Below, in pieces: positions 9,733-19,303 of a DNA stretch of 64,000 bases. The stretch comes from Echria macrotheca. Lineage: Eukaryota > Ascomycota > Sordariomycetes > Sordariales > Schizotheciaceae. Made by a program: the position numbers and the translations under genes. Location: the NCBI GenBank assembly GCA_030411725.1, contig MU839827.1, positions 3,355,027 to 3,419,026 of the forward strand, in the 5' to 3' direction. Position 1 is the stretch's first letter. Each line of letters begins with the position of its first letter. A model generated the notes under the pieces. That model made no database searches. It was not told the DNA's origin and saw only the letters and a list, made by a program, of their open reading frames with translations.

Positions 9733-12700
9733 ATGGATCGAGACAGGAGCAGACGGTTAGTAATGTTCTTGCCTTTTGTGGTATTTCCTACAGTCGGCCC
9801 ACGTTGGGCCAGAGCGCGCGTTGGTGATGGTTTCCGTGATTTGATGTCCAGCTGCCCCCGACAAAAGACCCTGGATTGCCTCCTCGACTAGCGACCAGCT
9901 TCCAAGCGACTCCAACCTCGGTCGGTCGTCCCACATACGCTTTCGACGAGCCAGTAATCGGTAAACCGCATGAATACACCCGTCGCAATTGCCACGGGCG
10001 CTCCTTGGACATCTTGCGCAGCGCAGCATCACCCGACCGAAACCGCGGGGCGAGACGTCAAGACTTTGGAACAAGAATATTGCGGGCTGGGTTGCATATC
10101 AAAATATACTGGGATTCGCATGGGTTCCACTGGACTGGGCGAGTTCGAGGAGCGCACGCCGGCCACCCTCAGTATCCTACAAGATTCCATCTTGTGGTCG
10201 CAAATGGGACGGTCCTTCCCAGAACGCGCCTCACCGGCAAGACCTCAGGGCTCCAACGGACGCTATGGCCTTGTTCAGAGACAGCCGACCATTGACCCCT
10301 GAGTCTGGTCCTCCTCTGCGACCTCACAAGACACCTCGACCTATTCTGCAACCCGCGATAGACAAGCCCTCAAGCGCGAACGAAGGGGCGTAACCACACA
10401 GCGGAAGCTTTGCCCGGCCCATCATCAGAGATCGCCATTCTAAAACGGTTGTTATGTCCAAAATCAACTGGCTGGGGATATGTCGAGGACTCAGCATCGG
10501 GATATAACCACACCGACAATGCGGCCAGAAGCCTTCATAACTTCTTCGCTCAAAGGTCTACCGCAGCTCATTATCTTCGATCTCGATGGATATGAGAGCA
10601 GACCTGGAAATTGGCGAGACGGAGTATGAAAGGTCGCCGAGACTTCGATCCCATCTTGTGAAGTCTATGCAGTCCATGGGCAGGAACCAGGCACAACTCA
10701 GTCCGCAACGCCGAGCTCCCCGAATTGGACTATCACACGACCTCACCAGACCCGCGCTGTCCCCGGAATAGATGATCGGCGTCCATACTTCATAAGGGCA
10801 GCTCGATTTTTCTGGATTGTTGTAGACTTTTTCCTTCCTCTTCCAACTCGGGTGTCGCGATCACCAGAGTTCTTCCCTCTCACATCACCACCCCTCGCTG
10901 TCTGAAGTCTCAGTAGCGAATGGAATCTCCAGAGATTTTCGTCCTCGACTCTCCCATCGCAATCTGAAGTTTCAGCGGCAAGAAAATCTCCAGAGATCCT
11001 CCCTTCTCACATCATATCGCCATCTGAAGTCTCAGAGCGGAATCATTTGTCACGGTCCCGAATCTGCCACGGTCCCAAACCTCCCTCAGTGGCTAACTTC
11101 CAAAACCAGCTACGAGGACGGTGAAGTCAGACGGTACGGCGCGGGAGAATCATACCGACCCTTCAATCGAGACCGGTCGCCACGACCAGCACGCTCTCCC
11201 CGGCCAGCGCGAAGCCCGATGAGAGATCGTGGCCGGACTCCGCCCGGGGCTAGTGACAGCTATGTCCCGGGCAGATCTCCACGACGTCGGTCGCGCAGCG
11301 TCGACCGTGGAGATCGCTACAGAGACCGCGATCGATCTCGAGAGGCAAGAACGTGGCGTCGAGAGCGCAGTCGGAGCCGTCCGCGCAGCCCGATTCGGCG
11401 CAGTCCGCCGCCGAGAAGATCCCCACCGCGCCGCAGCCCGCCCCGCTACTCGTCGCCGCGGAGAGATGACCGCAGCGAACGTCCCCGGTCGCCTCGTCGC
11501 GACTATGATAACCGAGATACAAGGTACAGCACAGCACAGCAGGGAGGGTTTTGGACCCTTACTCACTTGGCCATCAGACGGCGTTCGCGATCACCTTACG
11601 GCCGCGACCGCTTGAGCAGGAACCGATCACCACTACGACGCAGCCCGCCGCCCGTGCTGCCACGCGCCAACGTCTACCGACCGCGATCGCGAAGCCCCGA
11701 TCGTCGCGACTCTGACAGATACATAGGGTCGAGCTACCGACGCGCCTCGCCTCCTCGCGACTCGGTCAACACGTCAGCCATGAACTCCCGGTCTGCATCG
11801 GGCAGATCTTCGCCGCGACCTAGCTCGCGTCGAGGACGAGACGAGCCGTCGCGACCGCAGTCTCCGGCGCGGTCTCCTCGGGTCACGAGTGCGTCTACTC
11901 CCGTGCCCATGGCTCCAGCTCGCGACGCGGCTCGCGAGACGCCCCGAGAGCGAGAGCCTGTTCGTGAACTTACCCGTGAGACGCCTAATGACACGCCGCG
12001 TCAGAGTCCTCGTGAAGATTTTCGAGAGTCGAGACAGCCGGCCCGAGATTCGCCCGCACCCGCCAGAACGCCGCCCAGAGGTCCTGCGGCTCTCCGAGCG
12101 CCGCCCACCGGACCGTCAGCCATACGAAATTCGACACTAGCTACAGCGCCGCAGGGAGGTTTAGCCAGTCGGCCGCCTCCCACACCGACCGGTCCTTCGC
12201 GTCCCGATGCTTCCAGCCCCGGCATTCCGCCTTCGGGCCCACGAGGCTATATTCCGCCGCAGCGAGGCGCATTTGCCCCCCGTGGTGGAAGAGGTGCCTG
12301 GCCATCGATGCCGCAGCGTCAGGTACCCGGCGTGTCTGGATCTCCTACGGTCCCCCCGTCGGGACCTAGCAGCATCCCGACCGGTCCCCGAGCTGCATCG
12401 ACCCCTACAGGCACGTCGCCCGGTCTGGCGTCCAAACCATTCAATCCGCCGACGGGACCGGCGGCACACCAAGGTGGCGGACCGCGCACGCTGGCTCAGA
12501 ACCTGATGGCAATGATGCCGCCAATTCTGCCGACGGGCAAGATTGATCCGAATCTGACGCCGCTGACGACGGGTGTGACCAAGGAGCTCGAGACGCACCA
12601 CCGCAAGCTGCGGGAGGAGGAGGAGCGGATCCGGGAGGAGCTCAAGGTCAAGCAGGAGAAGCTGCGCAAGTCGCTGCGCGTCTGGGACAAGCTGGAGCGG

Positions 12701-12790
12701 GAGAGCAAGGCTTTTGAGCTTAAGAGCGATTTGAGCGAGAAGAGCTTGAAGAATCTGGCTGGTGAGGGGCTTGGCGGGGCTGCGTTTTAG
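9733..12790 (+). CDS. Arginine/serine- and proline-rich protein (RS-domain, splicing-associated?)
   Basis: The main open frame runs from about 11110 to the stop at 12788-12790. I add a 23-nt first exon at 9733-9755 (MDRDRSRR) joined to 11110, because the join keeps frame and gives MDRDRSRRYEDGEVRRYGAG, the branch-like CTAAC and CAG precede 11110, and no Met occurs in frame before 11219. The intron would be 1,354 nt, very long for this genome. A second, optional 54-nt intron (11524-11577) has GT..AG ends but no stop, so it may be retained. The product has many RSRS/RSPR dipeptides in its first 200 residues, then long Pro/Thr/Ser/Gly-rich low-complexity sequence, and a conserved-looking C-terminus with ELETHHRKLREEEERIREEL, a charged coiled coil. 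RS domains suggest a role in pre-mRNA splicing or nuclear speckles. No RNA-recognition motif is seen and I cannot name the gene. Confidence 0.65.
10865..11045. repeat. Tandem repeat of about 60 bp, three diverged copies, in the long intron
   Basis: The core TCTGAAGTCTCAG occurs at 10901, TCTGAAGTTTCAG at 10963 and TCTGAAGTCTCAG at 11023, spaced 62 and 60 bases. ATCTCCAGAGAT also recurs between them (10925 and 10986), as does CTCACATCA. The array sits just upstream of the proposed exon 2 of the RS-rich gene. Confidence 0.8.
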
Positions 12791-13244
12791 TAGATGCTCC
12801 CCCCGTTCTTTGAGCAGATGGTTTTTGGGGGGGGAAAGGTTCTTGAGGAAAAGGTTCTTGTTGGTAGTTCTCTAGAGGTTCAGCGTGGTAGAGCACACCA
12901 CAGCGATGCAGCGAGGTGGTTAGAGCGGTGGCCATGCCATGTTGGCAAGTGGCTATCCGGACGGTGCAGGTTGGTTTTGGAAGTCGACGCAACCGAGGTT
13001 CAGGTTGGACGGCATTAATGATACCCTCTAGAGGATGTATGATAGCCAGTTTGTACGGAGTAGTTTAATAGATATGTCGGTATAATTTTCTGGGGGTTCG
13101 AGTGATGCATTTTACTCGGAGTCTGGGACTGAGTGGCTGCTTAGACCTGGTTGGCCTGTGCTTAGTCACGGTGTCAGGCGACTTCGCGTCTGACCGGGTT
13201 TCTTATTCCGTTCGCCATTCATTCACATCATCACCAAAAAAAAA
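12791..13244. other. Intergenic region between the RS-rich and OPT genes
   Basis: About 450 bases, no gene. It contains a short G-run (ggggggg near 12830) and an A-run (aaaaaaaaa) directly before the OPT start codon. Confidence 0.45.
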
Positions 13245-15746
13245 ATGTCATCAAAACGCAAAAGCAAAACAAAGAGTCTCTTCCAAGATGAAGCTACCGT
13301 CCCAGAAGATGCCACCACCACCCGCAGCCCATTACTGCTCGGCTCATCATCATCTTCTTCCTCATCCATCGCGTCCGACATCGAACCAGGACAAATGATA
13401 ACCACCACCCCGCCCTCACCACCCTCGCCATCCCAATACCGACCTGTCCGTCCCCCCCTAATAATAAAAGGCCAATCCTTCTCCTGGCGCGGGATTTTTG
13501 TAGGGCTAGCGGTAGGGCTAGTAATCACCTTCTCAAACATGTACTTCGGCCTCCAGACAGGCTGGGTATCCACCATGACCATGCCTTCCTCGCTGCTCGG
13601 CTTCGGCATTTTTCGGGTACTCAAATCACATCTCCGAATCCCCTTCGAGCCGGTCGAGAATGTTTTGGTACAAACGGTCGCGGGGAGTATGGCTATCATG
13701 CCTCTGGGGTGCGGGTTTGTCGGCGTGTTGCCGGCTATGCAGTTCTTGTTGGACGAAAAGGAGGGGGGGCCGGTGGTCCTGGGGACGGGGAGGTTGGTTT
13801 TGTGGGGGCTGGGACTGTGTTATTTTGGGGTTGTTTTTGCGGTTCCGTTGCGACGGCAGGTTATTTTGAGGGAGCGACTCAAGTTTCCGAGTGGGTTTAG
13901 TACTGCTGTGCTTATTTCGGTTTTGCATGGACGGGGGGTGAAGGGAGGGAATGAGGGGGGAGGGGAGGAGGAGGGGGGGTTTGCGAGTTTGGTTCCTGAG
14001 GAGGAAGGGGATGAAGATGAAGTAGGGGAGGAGGATGGGTCGTGGACGGGGAATGTTCAGCTGTTGGGCCTGTGTTTCTTGATCTCGGGGGTTGCGACTT
14101 TTGCGACGTATTTCTTTCCGATCCTGAGGAACTTGCCGGTTTTCGGGACCGCGGCGGCGGAGATGTGGTTGTGGACGCTGAATCCTAGTCTGGCCTATGT
14201 CGGGCAGGGGATCATCATGGGCCCGGCTACGACGATTCATATGCTGCTCGGCGCGGCTGTCGGATGGGGTGTGTTGTCGCCGCTGGCGAAAGGGAGAGGG
14301 TGGGCGCCGGGGCGTGTGGACGACTGGGAGAGGGGGAGTAAGGGTTGGATCGTGTGGGTTTCGCTGGCGATTATGCTGGCCGACTCTGTGGTTAGTCTGG
14401 GCTATTTGGCGGCGAGGTCGGCGGCGCCTTTGGTCGGTGGTCTGCTGAAGAGGGTCGGCGGCGGTCGTCGGATGGGATATGCCGCTCTTGGAGGAGCGGA
14501 GGATAATAATGCGGCGGCGGCGTGGTCTTCTGAGGACGACGAAGACGACGAGAAACACGACTTGGACGCGCCAAAGGACCAGCAGATCAGCGACCGCGTC
14601 GTCGGGGTCGGACTTGTCCTGTCGATCGGCTTCTGCATCGCATGCATCCACATCGTCTTTGGCGACCTGGTGCCGCTGTACGCGACCGTCGCCGCCGTGG
14701 CTATGGCGCTGGTGTTGAGTATCATGGGCGTGCGGGCGCTGGGCGAGACGGATCTTAACCCGGTGTCGGGCATCAGCAAGCTCGCGCAGCTGTTCTTTGC
14801 GTTTATCGTGCCGCAGAGTAACAAGTCGAGCGTGCTGATTAACTTGGTTGCGGGCGCGGTGGTATGTTTTTTTGTCTCTGTCTTTTATTACCCGTAGAAC
14901 CTTGCTAACTCTCGTCGCAGTCGGAAGCGGTATGTTTTTGGGGGTCATATGTTATCTCACTCACTCAAACTCTAATATTATGAAAATAGGGCGCCCTCCA
15001 AGCAGGCGATCTCATGCAGGACCTCAAGACCGGACACCTCCTCGGTGCGGCGCCGAGAGCCCAGTTCTGGGGCCAAGTCATCGGGGCCACTGTCGGAGCT
15101 GTCGTCAGCGCCTTCATCTATAAGCTCTACACGGCGTATGTACTCTCTCTCCATTTTCCTATTGTGTTGTGTTGGTGAGGAAGGGGACAAGTTGATCTAA
15201 TGCGACAAAAGGGTCTACACCATCCCGGGCGACCTCTTCCAGGTCCCGACGGGTTACGTCTGGATCTTCACGGCCCGTCTTGTCACCGGCGAGGGGCTCC
15301 CGCCCATGGCGAGGGAGTGGGCCGTGGGCTCGGCGGCGGTTTTTGCCGTGACGACGGCGCTGAGGATCTATGCGGGGGATCGGCGGTGGAAGGCGTTGGT
15401 TCCGGGCGGTATTGCTGTTGCTGTTGGTATGTTTTTTTTCTGTCGGTCTTTTGTTTAAGAAGGGCGCCGCTGACGTGACGTGATCAAGGCATGTATAACG
15501 TCCCATCGTTCACGCTGGCTAGAACGGTGGGCGGGCTGTTGGCTTGGTGGTGGAGGGGGTATAAGCGGTGGGAGGATACGCCGCTTATTATTTTGGCTTC
15601 GGTAAGTTTTTGGTTTTTTTTTCTTTGAAATGCGTGTTTGTTGGGAGGAGCTAATGAGATAATGATGATAGGGCTTCATTCTCGGCGAGGGGTTCCTGAG
15701 TATCGTCAACCTGATCATGCAGAGCTGTGGCGTTCCGCATCTTTAG
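13245..15746 (+). CDS. OPT-family oligopeptide / metal-chelate transporter
   Basis: Plasma- or endomembrane transporter of the OPT superfamily (proton-coupled uptake of small peptides or metal chelates), of the kind related to yeast YGL114W. Exons 13245-14861, 14921-14929, 14990-15135, 15212-15426, 15489-15601 and 15672-15746 give 724 residues. After a Ser-rich cytosolic N-terminus come multiple hydrophobic helices: FVGLAVGLVITFSNMYFGLQ, SLLGFGIFRVLKS and the GCGFVGVLPAMQFLL segment; the QAGDLMQDLKTGHLLGAAP motif is diagnostic for OPT. Acidic Glu/Gly-rich loops (GGGEEEGG, EEGDEDEVGEEDG) lie in cytosolic loops. Exon 2 is only 9 nt (Ser-Glu-Ala) and its inclusion keeps frame. The substrate cannot be read from the sequence. 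Confidence 0.9.
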
Positions 15747-17116
15747 ATTTTGGGGGGTGGGTGAGTGAGTATTGAAAAGCAGATATATGGCGTTTTGGTT
15801 TTGTAGCATTTCGAGCATATATTTGGGACTTGGGATCTGGTGGAGTTCCCGGGAGAGATCTAGTAAGCTGGAACAGAGCAGGAAGACAGAGCTACTGCGT
15901 AGCAAATAGGGAGTAGGTACATATACAGAACATTGAGACGGCGTCCTTGGGGGTATTAAAAATGAACGGGTGTTGTGCCGTGATAGATGATGTCCCGATC
16001 GACCAGATGTGCGAAAGTAGGCGGTTGAATTTCTTCTGTCTGGTCCATCCATCCTCCAGCAGTCGACGGTACCAGCCTGTTCTTATAGTTCTTGCAGCAA
16101 AGCTTACAGACCACGCATTGCTATATTTACTCGAATACATGCAGTGAAGGGCACACGCAATCAGCAGCGTACGGGGTGACGCGGTCCCGCAGCGGACATT
16201 CCCTTAAGTAGAAGCAACTAGTTCACAAGTTTGTCTTTCTAATTTTGACCAAGCACACCTCGCTCGGGCTTATAAACTTGGCCGATTTATAACTAAGTTT
16301 AGGACTAGGTGGTTAGACTAGACTTTGTATGCTTCTTATCTTGCAAACGACACACACAGAGACGGAGAGAGACAGAGAGACAGAGAGAGGGAGACAGATC
16401 GGCAATGAAACCATGTAAAACAGTCTGGGACTATAAAGTTGACATGTTCGCTGATTCCCACCCCCTCCCCTCGTATCTACGCCTTCAAAAACCGCCAGGC
16501 AGGCAAGTCCAGATCGTGATCGTGAAACCGACCAACTGTAAATGTTTATACCTAAACCAGGTATTCTTCCTTGCTCAGAGCTCGTCATCACCAATGCCTC
16601 GGGGATTGCCATGCAGCATACGGAGTACCTAACTCGTATCAATACAATGTAACAACATAGGTACAGACAGTGAACGTGGCGAAATCAGTGGAAATTTGAT
16701 GTCGATGTAAGGCGTGCCAAGAGTTGGTGGGAATAACGAGGATGTCTACATACACCATCGGCCGGCTCTGTGAACCAAGGCGGGCTTGGTTGCGCGTTAG
16801 TTAGTACCCTTCTCGTCCGATCTATTCAACATTTGGGAGAGAAGAGGTAACAGCACTCTTGTCACCGGATTTTACATATGGGATCTTGTCCTCGTGGTGA
16901 CGTAAACCCGACTCGTCGGTGATAATCACCGACGCCGTCACCAGACATTCATCAGTGATATGTAACTGAGCATTCCACCAGTCACCAACATCTATCCGGA
17001 ATTCACCCCTACTCTCCACGGTTGAGTCGGTTACAATCCATGCTCGTCCCCAAGTATCTCCTACCCACTGAATGCAGCCCAGAGACATGATGTACGCTAC
17101 CCACAAATATACCAGA
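15747..17116. other. Intergenic region between convergent OPT and PRMT3 genes
   Basis: About 1.4 kb between two genes whose 3' ends face each other. It holds a GA-rich microsatellite (listed separately) and otherwise no coding signal I can support. Confidence 0.45.
16351..16400. repeat. CA/GA-rich microsatellite
   Basis: A CACACACA start followed by imperfect GAGAGACAGA units over about 50 bases. Confidence 0.8.
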
Positions 17117-18929
17117 CTAATGCAACAACCACATCTGATCCTGCTTCTCCCCCTCGCCCACGGCCCACGAGATTTTTATATTCAGACCCCGAGCGTGTCC
17201 CTCGGCCGTGACATACTCAATAACGCCCCCGACATTCTGCCCCTCCGCATCGCCCAAAGTGCACATCTTCTTGGTCTGCTTATCAACCAGGAACAAAACC
17301 TGCCTCCAGTGCGTCTCGGTGCTAAACGGCCCGGTGGTAAAACCCACCCTCCTCTCCTTGTCCTCCTGACACCAGCCAAGGGCCGTAGAATCCTCCTTGA
17401 TCGACGGCTCGACGCGGCTCCGCGCGAAGAACATGTCGAACCACACCAGAAAGCCATCAACAAGACTGTTCTTCTCCGAGGCCGTCGTCACGGCAGCCAC
17501 CTTGCTCGTCCAGGGCGCCGAAAAGACGAGGTCCTCGGTCCGGACAGTGTGCAGATCCAGAAAGCGGAACATGCAGGGCTCGCCACACACGGATCGGGAC
17601 GGGAGCGTCACCGCGCGCGCGTCGGCGTAGATGGAGTCCTGCATGGCCCGCATATCAAAACCATACACATCGCGCCAGAACGTCACGTGGTCCGCGATAT
17701 ACTCGGAATCCGACACGGGCGCGATCCACATGTTCGCGTGGCTGGGCACAAGCAGCCCGTTGGGCGCCAGGTACCGGTCGCGCGCGTACAACACGCTCGG
17801 CAGCATGGCCTCGTACAGCAGCGCGTAGCCCATCCACTCCGACACGATGATGTCAACCTGCGCGACTGGCAGCGTCACGTCCTCGATTCGGCCCTTCAGA
17901 CATGTGATGACCTTGTCGAGCTTGTTCTGGAACACATTCTCACGCGCCTTGTCGAGGATGTCCGACCTGTCGACGGCAATGACGCGGGCCGCGCCCGCCT
18001 TGGCGCAGAACATGGACAGAATACCGGTACCGCAGCCAATGTCGAGTACCGTCTTGCCGGCGAAGAGGTCCTTGTTGTCATAGATGAAGTCACGGTACGC
18101 GTCGGTCCGGACCTTATCCTTGAGCATCGTCTCGTGGATGTCTGCCTTTGTTAGCCAGGACCGCAAGGATTGAGGTAAAGTCAGTACCATTGTAAGCATA
18201 CGACTCAAAATAATAGTCGTCCTTCTCCTTGGTCTTCTGCGGCGGCGCATCCTCAGGTTCATCGTTGGCCTGCCAGCGATCATCGAGCGTCTTCTGCACA
18301 GCCTCGCGGTAGTTGGAGAACTGCTTGGTCAAGTTCTCGAGCTCGGCTTGGAGCTCGGCGTTCTTCTTCAAGAGGTCATCCACCTGAGGCGAAGATTCCT
18401 GCTTGTCAGGCGAGGCGGTCTGGGGGAGGTCGTCCAGACACAGGATGAGGGCGTCGTCTTCCAGGACGGGCTTGAGGAGGCTGTCATCTGCCAGGTCGGC
18501 CTGAGTGATGTCTTTTGGGACCTCCTTGCCCTCGTGGACGCGTTGGCGGACTGTTCATGTCAGTGACTGGTCATAACAAGATGACGAAGCGAGATCCAGT
18601 GAGAGGTAGCATCAACGAAAAGAGACACATAAGAGAAACAAAAAACCCGTATAATCATAGTATAACTCACCAAAATTAATCAGCTTGACCATGCCGTGAA
18701 AGTCCAAGCCCAGTCGGTCCCGCACTCCGAGAAAGTCAAGACCGGTCTTGTCCCGGCAGTAGTCAAGCATGGCTGCGGCGTCGGTGAAGACACGGTCATC
18801 AACCAGCGAGATGATGACAGGGCTCTCATCTGAAGAGTCCTCGCCGTTTCCGTGGTCGGCATCGACCCAGCCGTCTGAGTCGCCTGATGACGAGGCCGAC
18901 GAGGTTGAGTGAGGGTAGGATTCCGACAT
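17117..18929 (-). CDS. rmtB: PRMT3-type protein arginine N-methyltransferase (RmtB)
   Basis: Type I arginine methyltransferase. The PRMT3 class typically methylates ribosomal protein uS5 (Rps2) in the cytosol. Exons on the minus strand: 18929-18671, 18550-18188 and 18141-17117, 548 residues in total. The AdoMet-binding domain carries VLDIGCGTGILSMFCAKAGA (motif I), the double-E loop SEWMGYALLYEAML and the THW loop (FSTETHWRQ), all intact. The N-terminus corresponds to the PRMT3 zinc-finger region (about residues 38-85), ending FHGMVKLINF, but most of the zinc ligands are replaced: the CxxC pair reads S-L-V-D. A coiled-coil linker with KKNAELQAELENL lies between finger and catalytic core. The gene is convergent with OPT and head-to-tail with uso1. 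Confidence 0.92.
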
Positions 18930-19303
18930 TTTGCTCGTCTCTTCTATTTCTGTTGCTTCTTAACGGGATAGAACGTGAGAGACGGGTATCTCTATCGAAA
19001 ATTAAAAACGGTTATCTCTATCGAGAATTAAAGTGGAGGGGTCAATGTTGACCTCTGCTGTGTCGAGGGTGGGGTGTTGAAAATTTACGGTTTGTGGAGG
19101 GGTCAAAATTGGAGTACCAATGTCAGGTACCAACTTCCCACCCACCCAACATCTCTTCCAAATGCGGGGATACGACGACGCTGTGTCTCATGCAACTAGA
19201 CACTCAAGCCAGCAGTTTGCCTGCCGTCATCATAACGTAGCCCTGCAGTCTATGGACTGATCTATCCAGACGTCCTTTTGTTTATCTCCTACTGTGGCTT
19301 CAA
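18930..19303. other. Intergenic region between uso1 (3') and PRMT3 (5')
   Basis: About 370 bases serving as PRMT3 promoter and uso1 3' region. It has a two-copy direct repeat (next entry). GGAGGGGTCAA also occurs twice (about 19034 and 19097). No gene is seen. Confidence 0.5.
18985..19033. repeat. Direct repeat, two copies of about 24 bp, in PRMT3 promoter
   Basis: GGTATCTCTATCGAAAATTA is followed by GGTTATCTCTATCGAGAATT; the units share TATCTCTATCGA-AATTAAA. They lie 56-104 bases upstream of the PRMT3 start codon. Confidence 0.75.

Noticed and set aside
9757..10393. Overlapping open frames of 60-139 codons on both strands
   Set aside because: They occupy several phases at once, match no family, and fall within the proposed long intron of the RS-rich gene.
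13626..14948. Minus-strand frame of 440 codons
   Set aside because: It lies antisense to the OPT transporter exon and is extremely Arg/Pro/His-rich, as expected of a mirror frame.
17072..18154. Plus-strand frame of 360 codons
   Set aside because: It is the antisense shadow of the PRMT3 catalytic exon, which has clear conserved motifs on the other strand.
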